DNA of 64,000 nt, taken from the NCBI RefSeq assembly GCF_007830295.1, contig NZ_VLKC01000002.1, positions 3,412,770 to 3,476,769 on the forward strand. Direction: 5' to 3'. How positions within the stretch are numbered: the first letter of the stretch is position 1; every line of letters begins with the position of its first letter. Under the pieces are notes generated by a model, which ran no database searches, was not told the DNA's origin, and saw only the letters and a list, made by a program, of their open reading frames with translations. The position numbers and the translations under genes were made by a program. This document shows, one piece after another, positions 25,340 through 33,926 of the stretch. Source of the DNA: Sporomusa sp. KB1 (GTDB lineage: Bacteria > Bacillota > Negativicutes > Sporomusales > Sporomusaceae).

Positions 25340-28300
25340 TCAGCTTTCCTCAACAAACCCCATATCTTCATCCGTTTCTTCAATCCCTAGTTTAATCTCT
25401 TTTTGTATTTTTAGTAGCAAAGGATGTTTTGGATTAGAGGCAAGTCCTTTTTGAACTTGAATCATTGCTTCTTCCAAACGCCCCTTATTTCGGTACAGCT
25501 TAATTATTAGCATATACCCCGACATATGTCCTGGATTATCTTTAATAGATTCAAGATAAAAGTTTTCTGCTCCCTGAATATCTCCGTCTTTTTCTCTCAC
25601 CTTCCCAAAAACAGTTTTAATACGTGCTTTCTCCAGCTTGCTAATTCTTTGTTCTTCAGCAATTTCTTCTGATTTTAGCGCCAGACTCTCCGCCTCGTTC
25701 CTATATGTCCTTGAGTGTGTTACAAGGGCATATGCAAAACCAGAGTATACCCACCATGCTTTCGGGTCGATTTCGAGAGCCTTATTGAAATGTTTATGGG
25801 CCAGGCGTATGTCTCCAACCCGAACATAAGATACTGCTAATCTATACTCAACATCAACGTCGTCCTGCATTTTAGACAGCACAATATAATATTTTATTGC
25901 TTCGCTATAATCTCCCCTCTTATAAAGCTCCAAGGCCATAGGCCGAAGTTCGCTTGCATAGGAACTTTTGAATTGGAGCGCCTTATTCAAGTTGAGTGAT
26001 GCGCTAAAATGAGATACTGTTTCGCCTATATTTTCCGGACTGTTATTCGCTAGGCATAGTCCTTCATAGTATTGAGCTACCTTATCGTGTAATATTAAGC
26101 GTTCTTCTTTTGTAAGCATTCGATAGAAATGTTTTTTTAGTAGTGGGTGCAACCAATACTCATCTTGATCATTAATCCCTACAATAAATCTATCAATTAG
26201 ACTAGATAAAGTATTATAAGCTTCTGTTCCCCAAAGGTTTGTTATTAAGCTTAGTGTTGCTGGAACGTTCAGAACCGATAAAAATTTAGCTAGACTTAAT
26301 TGATCTTCAGGAATTTCTATGCCTTCTAATAAATATTCAACTAGCAATTCCCTAAAACGGTTATAAATTTCCGGATTGGAAATTATCTCCTGAAGTGAGA
26401 TTTTTTCAACTTGCTGTGCGGCTAGAATTGCCGCCATAGGATGTCCATGTAAATTTGGAACTAAATCCGTACTATCAAAGCTGTAATTCCCCCCACGAAT
26501 AGATCTTATATGAAAGTCAAGTATTGCTTTAATATATTCGTCCGACATTGGAAACAGTCGTATAGGATTAGCTTTATATTCAAGTGCAAAAGATCTTGTA
26601 CCTACTAGAATAATTTTATTTCCCTGGTAACCCGAAGAACTACAAAGACAATCAAAAAATTCTCTAAATCCATTATGAATGAAGTGTCCACTTTGATTCA
26701 ATACATACTGCCAATCATATATTACGAGACATGCATCACTATACGTATTAAATGCAGCCATTAGCTTATCGATGATAGGCGTATAATCTTTGTTATTGTT
26801 ATATATTTGTTCTATTTCTTCTGTTTTTATGTCAGCACGTAGTACATGTACTAATTGGCTAAGGAACCGTACTATTCCCGTTCCTGGGGTTAGACGTATT
26901 TCACACTTTGTCCACCTTGCTTCGGGTAGAACCTTCTTAAAAATCTGGGATAAAAATGCGGTTTTACCAATACCTCTAATACCTTTAATAAAGACTACTC
27001 GTTCATCTTTGCTATTAAAAAAATTGTTTACCGTCGGAATAAGGTCTTCTCGATCAAAAAAAGGCTTACTATCCTCATTAGACTGTTCCTGATGCTTAGT
27101 ATATTTCGAGAGATTCATAGAAAGGTTCTTTAGAATATCAGGGACTTTAGCTAGATGATCTGGGGATAAATTAGGCATTAGACTTGAAATCTTAGCAAAA
27201 GCCTGTTGTAGATTATTAAATCTAAAGGAATCTAAGTTCAAATTCGTCCCTAGTGGCAAATAAGACAATATTTGAGCGACATCTTCCTGGCGTAGTCCTC
27301 CATTAGACATAGCTTGAGAAAGGTAATTCATTTTTGCTTTCCAAATTTTGTTTTGAATAACAGGTAAATTATTGTAGTTTCCGGCACTAATTTTATCACA
27401 CTCAAGTTGCACCTTAGTTAGCGCAGCGCTATCCAAATATAAAATAGGAATATAACTAACCAGTTGGGCGGGCAGATGTTCCACGGCAGACTGTTTTTTT
27501 TGAAATTGCAGTTCTAAGTCTATATCAGCGATTACAATAGCTTCACAATCCTTGTTAATGGGCTTAGTGAACTTTTCGTCGGTCATTCCTAGGTTATCCC
27601 CAACGAACTGAGCGAAAATCTTAGAATCGCCGATTTTTGCGGTGTTAGCAAATACACTTGGAAGTTCATTTAAAAGTTTACTCGAACAGATATCTTCAAA
27701 AGGTGCAGTCGATGGTGACCATGCTGGCACGACTAGCAACAAGTTATCTGTATAATTTGCAGTTAATCGAATAGCTTCAATACATATCATTACCAAGATA
27801 TTGAACCGCTTTCCGTTTACCTCAACTTCAATACTTTTCCGCTCTTGACTCTCAGTTACTATATCAGTTTCCCATTTAGAGCGATATTGCTTTTTAATAA
27901 TATAATTCTGACCAGGAGTTATAATTGGACAGACTGCTTTCCGTATATCAGATTCGGTACCAGAAAGAGAGACTGCGATATGGCTTTCTGTATAACTATT
28001 CTCCGCATTTGCATTAACGACATGCGTTCCTGCAATTATAATGATATTATTGGATTTTGCAAATTCGTCTAGTTGTGGTAGCAAATAAGGGGGTATAGAA
28101 TACTCTGGGAAAATAATAATATCCGCTTTGCCCCCAGCCGCTAATTCTAAGCAAGCCTTGATTTTTTCAGTAATAATTTCAAGATACTCTTTTTCTATGT
28201 TTGTACAAAATTTCTGTATCGAATCGTTTATTGACCTTATCTGATTAAATCCGTCCTTATAATCACCCGAAGGTTCTTGGAGCCAGTTAGCACTCACTGT

Positions 28301-28354
28301 CAAATATGCTGGGAAAAAATCAATCTGTGCTAAAGCAACCCGTACCTTTGCCAT
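25340..28354 (-). CDS. Nitrilase-STAND NTPase-TPR fusion, probable antiviral defence protein
   Basis: 1004 residues in three parts. Residues ~3-310 are a carbon-nitrogen hydrolase: IIIFPEYSIPP (catalytic Glu), IIKKQYRSKWE (candidate Lys) and ILVMICIEAIR (nucleophile Cys followed by Glu), so the triad looks intact. Residues ~435-720 are a STAND/NACHT-type ATPase with Walker A IKGIRGIGKTAFLSQI and Walker B-like ACLVIYDWQYVL. Residues ~790-990 hold TPR repeats (YKRGDYSEAIKYYIVL, AHKHFNKALEIDP, NPGHMSGYMLIIKLYRNKGRLEEAMIQVQKG). By analogy with Avs proteins the TPR region would sense a phage product and the ATPase would oligomerise to switch on the hydrolase. The start was moved to the ATG preceded by GGGGGTG. 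Confidence 0.85.
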   Translation of the reverse strand: MAKVRVALAQIDFFPAYLTVSANWLQEPSGDYKDGFNQIRSINDSIQKFCTNIEKEYLEIITEKIKACLELAAGGKADIIIFPEYSIPPYLLPQLDEFAKSNNIIIIAGTHVVNANAENSYTESHIAVSLSGTESDIRKAVCPIITPGQNYIIKKQYRSKWETDIVTESQERKSIEVEVNGKRFNILVMICIEAIRLTANYTDNLLLVVPAWSPSTAPFEDICSSKLLNELPSVFANTAKIGDSKIFAQFVGDNLGMTDEKFTKPINKDCEAIVIADIDLELQFQKKQSAVEHLPAQLVSYIPILYLDSAALTKVQLECDKISAGNYNNLPVIQNKIWKAKMNYLSQAMSNGGLRQEDVAQILSYLPLGTNLNLDSFRFNNLQQAFAKISSLMPNLSPDHLAKVPDILKNLSMNLSKYTKHQEQSNEDSKPFFDREDLIPTVNNFFNSKDERVVFIKGIRGIGKTAFLSQIFKKVLPEARWTKCEIRLTPGTGIVRFLSQLVHVLRADIKTEEIEQIYNNNKDYTPIIDKLMAAFNTYSDACLVIYDWQYVLNQSGHFIHNGFREFFDCLCSSSGYQGNKIILVGTRSFALEYKANPIRLFPMSDEYIKAILDFHIRSIRGGNYSFDSTDLVPNLHGHPMAAILAAQQVEKISLQEIISNPEIYNRFRELLVEYLLEGIEIPEDQLSLAKFLSVLNVPATLSLITNLWGTEAYNTLSSLIDRFIVGINDQDEYWLHPLLKKHFYRMLTKEERLILHDKVAQYYEGLCLANNSPENIGETVSHFSASLNLNKALQFKSSYASELRPMALELYKRGDYSEAIKYYIVLSKMQDDVDVEYRLAVSYVRVGDIRLAHKHFNKALEIDPKAWWVYSGFAYALVTHSRTYRNEAESLALKSEEIAEEQRISKLEKARIKTVFGKVREKDGDIQGAENFYLESIKDNPGHMSGYMLIIKLYRNKGRLEEAMIQVQKGLASNPKHPLLLKIQKEIKLGIEETDEDMGFVEES

Positions 28355-28652
28355 ATTGTTCACCCCCACGATCAGCAAATATATATTGTATTTTCTAGAC
28401 TAATTGCGATTTTCCTCCACTTTGGTAAACTTTAGTAGAATATTGACTTTTTTTGTATTTATTACAATCCACTGCACATCCAGCAATCTTGTTTTTATGT
28501 TTACCTATAATAAATATTTAGAAAACACGGGGATATTCTCTACAGGAGCACAAGACCTATATATCCCATTCAAAATACAAGACCTCTTTGTAAATTCCGA
28601 CATTTTCCAAGTTAAGAAAAAGAAAAATCCTGACAGATTTGCCAGGATGAAA

Positions 28653-29591
28653 TTAAAATGTCGGGAAGTAGAGTTGATTATTTTTTAGATATGTTGCTGC
28701 ACGGAACTCACTTGGAAGATTTAAAATATCAAAAAGTATATCAAAATAAATGCATTGCATATAGTCTAGCAAATTTCCGGAAGGACAAGCCAGTAGGCCA
28801 TTATGTACAATATGGGACCTTAGGCCAAAAATCCTTCCTAGTTGAAAAGTATCATAAACTTTTGATAAGGGCATTTCGTATATCCGTGCTAGCCTTTCGT
28901 TAAGGGGTTTGATATTTGTATCAGGCATAGCCAATGTTTCTAATGCAATCCAAAATTTCAAAAAACTGTTTATTCCTTCATCATATGTAGCAAGTTTGAG
29001 CCATCTTAATGATAAAAAAATTCTGTTCTGGTCAGGTACTGGTAACATGAATATAATTCTACTCACTTTTGACATAACATTCAATGAATCAGTATCTAAC
29101 TTAGTTTTTGGCAGACACATTGGATTCCGAAATACTCTCCCAGAAAAGGAAGTTTGTTCCCGGGAGGGAACGATAATTTGGTCAAATTCATGTTCGTACA
29201 GTATGTTTTGACCATTAAAAGCAATAAAGAGTCCAGCAATGGTGTCTAGTTTATCTTTTGCTGTATTAATATCCTGCCCCTCTTGAGTTGGGCAAGGAGT
29301 TAATAGTACTAAATGCCAACCTTCACTTGTGCTCTTATTATCCAAGTCAACTTCGATTTTAATTTCAGCATTGTTATTCTGATAAATGTTTTGATTCTCC
29401 CAAAAGTAAGCTAGTTTACCAAAAATAAATATGGCTTGAACATAGCCAAAGTTTACTGATTTTACTCCATTCGGGACTTCGCTTGGATTAACCCGCAAAA
29501 TTTTATAAGTTGATAAGAATAATGTAGTATTTCTCCAGGATTCTGGAAGCAAAGCAATTAGATTAAGGGTGTACTTTGATTCTTTAGACAT
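28653..29591 (-). CDS. Apea-like HEPN-domain protein, probable abortive-infection effector
   Basis: 312 residues. The C-terminal third (~residues 205-300) is an Apea-like HEPN domain: FLKFWIALETLAM on the first helix and LRSHIVHNG on the last, which supplies the R-x4-6-H motif of HEPN ribonucleases. The N-terminal ~200 residues are a beta-rich region of unknown function. It is encoded immediately upstream of the nitrilase-STAND gene on the same strand with a 298-nt gap, so the two may form a unit or be neighbours in a defence island. GGTGAG precedes the ATG; an earlier GTG is possible. Confidence 0.75.
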   Translation of the reverse strand: MSKESKYTLNLIALLPESWRNTTLFLSTYKILRVNPSEVPNGVKSVNFGYVQAIFIFGKLAYFWENQNIYQNNNAEIKIEVDLDNKSTSEGWHLVLLTPCPTQEGQDINTAKDKLDTIAGLFIAFNGQNILYEHEFDQIIVPSREQTSFSGRVFRNPMCLPKTKLDTDSLNVMSKVSRIIFMLPVPDQNRIFLSLRWLKLATYDEGINSFLKFWIALETLAMPDTNIKPLNERLARIYEMPLSKVYDTFQLGRIFGLRSHIVHNGLLACPSGNLLDYMQCIYFDILFDILNLPSEFRAATYLKNNQLYFPTF

Positions 29592-29637
29592 AAAATCACT
29601 CACCGATATTAAATAGACTTGTCATTTAAAGCTGTTA

Positions 29638-29853
29638 CTAAACCTTATAATCAACATGATCTCCAACGCCATCCAAGATAGCATGTTGCTGCTTATCTGG
29701 TTTCAGCTTGGAGTTATTTTTTTTGGATTTTTTGGCTCTAAACTGCCTTTTTTGTCTTGGTAGGTACTGTGTTTCAAAATCAAAGTAATCCGGCATTGCT
29801 TTACGAACGGGCATGATTTTTCTTATAGGTTGTACCGGTTCAACACGTTCCAC
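29638..29853 (-). CDS. Small basic protein, hypothetical
   Basis: 71 residues, rich in Lys/Arg/Gln in the middle (RQKRQFRAKKSKKNNSKLK). It starts at GTG with GGGGGTGG 4 nt upstream. No domain is recognised. It lies between the HEPN gene and the repressor on the same strand and could be part of the leftward lysogeny-type transcript. Confidence 0.4.
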   Translation of the reverse strand: MERVEPVQPIRKIMPVRKAMPDYFDFETQYLPRQKRQFRAKKSKKNNSKLKPDKQQHAILDGVGDHVDYKV

Positions 29854-29961
29854 AATACCACCCCCGCTATTTTGTTAGTACGGAGTTTTACATTATGTTG
29901 AAGATTTTTCCTCTTGAGTTGCTATGTATTCTAGTAAATCTCCTAACAGGCAGTTGAAGAT

Positions 29962-30174
29962 TCAGATTTTTTCACCAGTATCATTCAAAACAAAGGCTGC
30001 TTCGAAGGTGCAATCAAGAGCGGTAGCAATGGCAGCTAGTTCCTTTTGACTAAAATTATCTCGTGTTAGCTTACCGCTAAGATTTTGTGATGACGTATTA
30101 AGTTTTTCGGCTAATGCACTTACTGTCATTTTACGCTTTATGAGAATGATTCGGATTTTTTCAGACATAGACAT
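29962..30174 (-). CDS. Cro/C1-type (XRE) repressor
   Basis: A 70-residue single-domain helix-turn-helix protein: IILIKRKMTVSALAEKLNTSSQNLSGKLTRDN is the HTH core. GGGAGG is 11 nt before ATG. It is transcribed divergently from the HIRAN/antirepressor operon across a 155-bp AT-rich region, the layout of a lysogeny switch, and presumably represses both promoters. Confidence 0.85.
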   Translation of the reverse strand: MSMSEKIRIILIKRKMTVSALAEKLNTSSQNLSGKLTRDNFSQKELAAIATALDCTFEAAFVLNDTGEKI

Positions 30175-30265
30175 TTTAGCAAAACCTCCCTTATTAAATT
30201 TTAAACTATTTAATTACAAATATCAATAATTAATTAAAAATGTAGCGAAATAATTAAATAAAATA

Positions 30266-30294
30266 TTTACAAATGAAATTAAATAATTTATAAT
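30266..30294 (+). promoter_or_regulatory. Promoter of the early operon, with AATTAAAT-type operator repeats
   Basis: TTTACA and TATAAT are 17 bp apart. The surrounding 30195-30290 contains repeated variants of ATTTAATTA in both orientations, which are likely sites for the adjacent Cro/C1-type repressor (inferred). Confidence 0.7.
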
Positions 30295-30329
30295 GTAACT
30301 ATAAAGTTTTAACAAGGGGGGTAACTACA

Positions 30330-30758
30330 ATGTTAAAATCCATAGTAACCACTCTTGGCAATACCCTAGTAAAGCGAGGCATATCCCGCCCACACGCCTT
30401 TCAAAAAGCCTGGCGTATGGCCCGGCAAAACAAATTCTTTGCCAAAGCTGTCGGCGTGACTATCGGCAGCCGTCAGGAAGCGCTTAAGCGCCTGGCGCAA
30501 TATGGCCGGGATATGGTCAGGGTGTACCTGGTGCATGAGAGCAATAACCCGGTGGATTCCAACGCAGTGGCCGTGGTTGTTGCGGTGGCCGGTAAAGGGG
30601 AATACAAGGCTGGATATTTGCCGAAAGAAGGCGCCAACCTTTTGGCCCGGGTGATCGATAAGTTAGGCGGGCAGCTGGCAGCCACATTAGAGAATATTAC
30701 GGGCGGAGGTGATCGCAAATACGGACTAAATATAAGCTATGCATTGAGGGCGGCATAG
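30330..30758 (+). CDS. HIRAN-domain protein
   Basis: 142 residues. A HIRAN domain covers ~residues 38-135: VTIGSRQEALKRLAQYG, then VRVYLVHESNNPVDSNAVAVVV and YKAGYLPKEGANLLARVID. HIRAN domains bind single-stranded DNA ends in repair and remodelling enzymes; here it stands alone, as often in prophages. The N-terminal basic segment may be a family-specific extension. It is the first gene of the rightward early operon with a strong AAGGGGGG site. Confidence 0.82.
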   Translation: MLKSIVTTLGNTLVKRGISRPHAFQKAWRMARQNKFFAKAVGVTIGSRQEALKRLAQYGRDMVRVYLVHESNNPVDSNAVAVVVAVAGKGEYKAGYLPKEGANLLARVIDKLGGQLAATLENITGGGDRKYGLNISYALRAA

Positions 30759-30786
30759 CTCGCCTGGTAAGAACGGAGTGTGAGAG

Positions 30787-31587
30787 ATGAATTTACAATT
30801 GGTAAGCGGTAACATGCTGGAGGCAAAGGAATATCAGGGGCAGCGGGTAGTGACCTTCCGGGACATCGATGCTGTACACCAAAGGCCGGAGGGAACGGCT
30901 GGCCGGAACTTTCGAGAGCATCACCACTACTTTGTTTGTGGGGAAGATTTTTTCAGAGTCGCCGGAGATGAATTGAGTAGATTGAAACAGGCGACGAATT
31001 TCGTCGGCAGTAACGCGAAGGAATTAATCCTTATCACCGAATCAGGCTATCTCATTCTGGCTAAGTCCTTCATTGATGATCTCGCCTGGCAGGTGCAGCG
31101 AATGCTAGTCAAAAGCTACTTCCGGGCCAAAGGCCAGGCCGAGGAAAAGCAACTATCGCCACCAGGCACCACAGCCGACATACTTAAAGAGAATATACTC
31201 ACAGGTAAAGCCTTTGCCGAAGCTATGGGCCTGGATGAGCATCAAGTCTTAATAGCTGCGATTGCAAAAACTGAGCGCCAAACGGGGGATGATCTTCAAG
31301 ACTTCAGGCACCTGCTGACTTCTGCGCCGAATGCCAGGCAAATAGAGCCTAGATATAAAGGCAGATCCCGGGGCGAGAACAAGTTAAGCCCTGAGCGGTT
31401 AGCTGTATTAGAGGCACTAAGCAACGCCGGGGGGCCGCTAACACCAAAGCAAGTAGCAATTATAACCGGTCGGGGAAGGAATGCAGCACAGAAACTACTT
31501 ATAAAACTAAAGGAGGCGGGAGCAGTCGATATTGTGAGGTATGGGCAATACGTTCTAAAGGAATCGCAAGTACCAGTCAAGCAATAG
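30787..31587 (+). CDS. ORF6N-domain phage antirepressor
   Basis: 266 residues. The N-terminal ORF6N domain (residues ~13-115) shows the usual TFRDIDAVHQRPEGTAGRNF opening and LITESGYLILAKSF; the C-terminal ~70 residues look like a winged helix (LTPKQVAIITGRGRNAAQKLLIKLKEAGAVDIV). Such proteins lift Cro/C1 repression. A connecting region with ILTGKAFAEAMGLDEHQV lies between. Confidence 0.85.
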   Translation: MNLQLVSGNMLEAKEYQGQRVVTFRDIDAVHQRPEGTAGRNFREHHHYFVCGEDFFRVAGDELSRLKQATNFVGSNAKELILITESGYLILAKSFIDDLAWQVQRMLVKSYFRAKGQAEEKQLSPPGTTADILKENILTGKAFAEAMGLDEHQVLIAAIAKTERQTGDDLQDFRHLLTSAPNARQIEPRYKGRSRGENKLSPERLAVLEALSNAGGPLTPKQVAIITGRGRNAAQKLLIKLKEAGAVDIVRYGQYVLKESQVPVKQ

Positions 31588-31711
31588 AAAAGGCCGCTAA
31601 GTGTTTGCACCACTCAGCAGCCAGGGACAAGCAAGGAATCAGGAGAAACCCCGCCGTCAAATTCATTCTATCAGGCGGCGGGATTAGAGTCAAATGATAG
31701 GGGGATTAAAT

Positions 31712-32092
31712 ATGAATATTAATGTGCCTAAAAATGATGATTCAGGAATTTTACATAGGTTATTTGAGTTAGCCCATAAACGCGGCATTAAGATTTATTC
31801 AGATTTCGATCTTGGCGAAAACATTTTTGGCTTGTGTGTTAATTTTGATGGAATAAAGAGAATTGGGCTCAGCAGCAGACTCTCTCTTACTGCGGCAATC
31901 TATGTATTATCGCATGAGCTAGGCCATTGTCAGCTACATGCAGCTAAAGTCAATTACGCTCTGTATCACAAGCGGGATAATTACTATGACAGCATAGAGC
32001 AGCAGGCAGACCGGTTTGCCGCAAGGTTAATAAAAGTGTTGAATCGGAGTACCGGGGTAAATCACCAAATGAATATTGATGGGGGGCAGTAA
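31712..32092 (+). CDS. ImmA/IrrE-type metallopeptidase
   Basis: 126 residues with a zinc motif SHELGHCQLH (HExxH) and the third ligand region EQQADRFAARLI. ImmA-type proteases cleave the partner repressor when the element is induced. An ATG at 31694 is possible, but ATG 31712 has GGGGG at correct spacing. It sits in the same operon as the antirepressor rather than beside the Cro/C1 gene. Confidence 0.85.
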   Translation: MNINVPKNDDSGILHRLFELAHKRGIKIYSDFDLGENIFGLCVNFDGIKRIGLSSRLSLTAAIYVLSHELGHCQLHAAKVNYALYHKRDNYYDSIEQQADRFAARLIKVLNRSTGVNHQMNIDGGQ

Positions 32093-32094
32093 GC

Positions 32095-32370
32095 ATGTAT
32101 TTATCAAATCAAACCTGCCCCGTATGCGGGCACCGTCTACATGTAACCTGGCCGTGGCCGCCGGTCATTACCGGTACGCCAACAGCGCTAGTATTTGTTT
32201 GTCAGAACTGCGCTATTAACGAGATGGCTGACGGGTATATAGAACGAAAGCCTTTTGCAGATGATGTGATTATTAAGCCAGAGGGCCGGAATGTTTTAGC
32301 GCGGCATTACAGCGCCTATAACCAGGCGATTCCCTATATGGCTGAGAAAAAGTTTCCTCTTGGTGCTTAG
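32095..32370 (+). CDS. Small zinc-ribbon protein
   Basis: 91 residues with CPVCGHRL near the N-terminus and CQNC about 25 residues later, forming a C-x2-C...C-x2-C zinc ribbon. The rest is unremarkable. It follows the protease gene by 2 nt, so they are co-translated. Function unknown. Confidence 0.65.
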   Translation: MYLSNQTCPVCGHRLHVTWPWPPVITGTPTALVFVCQNCAINEMADGYIERKPFADDVIIKPEGRNVLARHYSAYNQAIPYMAEKKFPLGA

Positions 32371-32377
32371 GTAGAAT

Positions 32378-32572
32378 ATGAGATGGGGAGAAGATATCAC
32401 ATTAATTAGCGCATGCAAGTTAAAGGCGATAGCCCAGATGGTGCCAGACGAAAGCGGCCATCGGCGCTGGCAGATTGATAACGTGGTTGATGTTAAGGAT
32501 ATTCTAAATGCTGTAGGCCAGGAATTTGAGGGCGTTGCTCACAGAGATATTGAATTGGGTAGGGAGGAATAA
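32378..32572 (+). CDS. Hypothetical small protein of the early operon
   Basis: 64 residues, mixed charge, no recognised domain. It has a start 7 nt after the zinc-ribbon gene but only a weak upstream GGTAG. Its spacing within a compact operon is the main support. Confidence 0.5.
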   Translation: MRWGEDITLISACKLKAIAQMVPDESGHRRWQIDNVVDVKDILNAVGQEFEGVAHRDIELGREE

Positions 32573-32575
32573 CCG

Positions 32576-32761
32576 GTGCCTAAGTTAAAAGTGGATGAAA
32601 GATTTGTCTGGGCGGAGTTGCTTTGTCTTAAGACGATATTAATAGAAGTTGTGGCTGGTAAGCGGCATGGGATGCATGCAAGGAAAGCTGCGGCGATTGC
32701 GGGGCAGATTGAGAGGCTTGCGGCGGCGGTGATCGTACCGGTGGATAAGATGCTGCTGTAG
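32576..32761 (+). CDS. Hypothetical small protein of the early operon
   Basis: 61 residues starting at GTG with GGGAGG upstream; mostly helical with an alanine-rich centre (MHARKAAAIAGQIERLAAAVIV). No family recognised. Last gene of the run from 30330. Confidence 0.5.
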   Translation: MPKLKVDERFVWAELLCLKTILIEVVAGKRHGMHARKAAAIAGQIERLAAAVIVPVDKMLL

Positions 32762-32900
32762 GGGGTTAATCAAAAGGTCGTACAGGGAGAAACTAGGCAT
32801 TCGACAATAGTTATGAAGTTATATACTGCCGGATATGAAGGATACGGCGGTTAAGGTTTTGGAGGAATGTCTGGTTAACATATAACTTGTTTACCATGGT

Positions 32901-32926
32901 GACAGGTCGCTACCTGTCTCTTTTTT
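32901..32926. terminator. Rho-independent terminator
   Basis: GACAGGT and ACCTGTC form a perfect stem around CGCT, followed by TCTTTTTTT. It ends the early operon. The T-run lies on the plus strand only. Confidence 0.8.
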
Positions 32927-33642
32927 TATTTGAGAAGCCACTTGGCCAAACGCTCGTTCTTAAGGAATTCATTACGGTATCTTTGATTTTCAGCTAATAA
33001 AGGTTCAAATTGCTCAAAGGAATCTTTCCGACTTTTTGCTATTGGACTATTTTGTAGTGTTTTGTAAATTAGACTGAAGACTAAACAAGCAATATTTCCC
33101 AGTTCCCAGATATGTGATTGCTTTATTAACTCATCAGCACGATCAAAGTAGTTATTAACATGTGTCTGTTTATCTATTGTTAGTAGCGAGGCAAATAAAT
33201 TTCCGTGTGCGTAATATTCATTGATTTGTTTTTTTACTCTATGAAGGTGTTCGGACTCCGCTTGATAGCTCTGTTTTAGCCATTTGTACACCTTATGTTT
33301 AATCTCTGGTACGGGTTTAGCCCCTATGCTATCAGTAACTATGAAATTTTCAATTTGGGTGTGGTGTAGACTGTAAGCAGCCAAACAAGCCGCTTCAAGC
33401 GAAAACCTCAACATTAACTGAGCTTGGACTTGATGATCTCTTAAAGTTGAAAGTAAGCACAGGGAAAGACTACTGTGCACTTGTGCGTTAAGCAAATAGA
33501 AAGGCATGGCCTTTCTATTGTGAATTTCTGCTATATTTTCTAGTAGGCCGATTATTTCCTCTGTATTTCGGATGAGGGCTTGGTTATTATCTATAAATTC
33601 TTGTACAATCTGGTTTTCTTGCTCAGCCAACTCGTAGATCAC
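32926..33642 (-). CDS. All-alpha hypothetical protein, perhaps DUF5677-like
   Basis: 238 residues, predominantly helical. The segment LMLRFSLEAACLAAYSL and, later, VKKQINEYYAHGNL resemble helices of DUF5677/HEPN-like proteins, but there is no clear R-x4-6-H motif. Convergent with the early operon. Its position between the control region and the AAA/protease pair suggests an accessory or defence gene. Start ATG is overlapped by a run of possible upstream starts; the Shine-Dalgarno is weak (AGGTGAT). Confidence 0.5.
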   Translation of the reverse strand: MIYELAEQENQIVQEFIDNNQALIRNTEEIIGLLENIAEIHNRKAMPFYLLNAQVHSSLSLCLLSTLRDHQVQAQLMLRFSLEAACLAAYSLHHTQIENFIVTDSIGAKPVPEIKHKVYKWLKQSYQAESEHLHRVKKQINEYYAHGNLFASLLTIDKQTHVNNYFDRADELIKQSHIWELGNIACLVFSLIYKTLQNSPIAKSRKDSFEQFEPLLAENQRYRNEFLKNERLAKWLLK

Positions 33643-33926
33643 CTATATATCACGCCTTTCATTACTGCTCTTTGGTTTCTTCTGCTAAATAATTGCAGAG
33701 CATACCTAATTACATAGTAAAAATTTTTCGATTACATGAATATATCCTGCTTACTATATTTTACTATGTAATTAGATTACTGTTAATGGCAAAAATAAAG
33801 AGGAATAAATTTCATTTTGCCGAATGCGTACAATAATTAGGAGTCTCATTATTTTAGGGGTTCTGATATAATTTTAAATACCATATTTTAAATTTTAGAG
33901 AAGACATATAATAAAGCAGAGGAGAG
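33643..33926. other. AT-rich intergenic region before the AAA/protease operon
   Basis: No gene is seen. TTACTATGTAATTAG-type palindromic stretches around 33707-33780 occur twice in opposite orientation (TACATAGTAAAAATTTTTCG and TTTTACTATGTAATTAG) and might bind a regulator. Confidence 0.35.

Noticed and set aside
28404-28688. 94-codon plus-strand frame between the STAND and HEPN genes
   Set aside because: Low-complexity Phe/Leu-rich translation without a ribosome site, running into the HEPN gene on the other strand.
32926-33642. HEPN ribonuclease
   Set aside because: The helices are suggestive, but no R-x4-6-H motif could be placed, so it is left as an all-alpha hypothetical protein.
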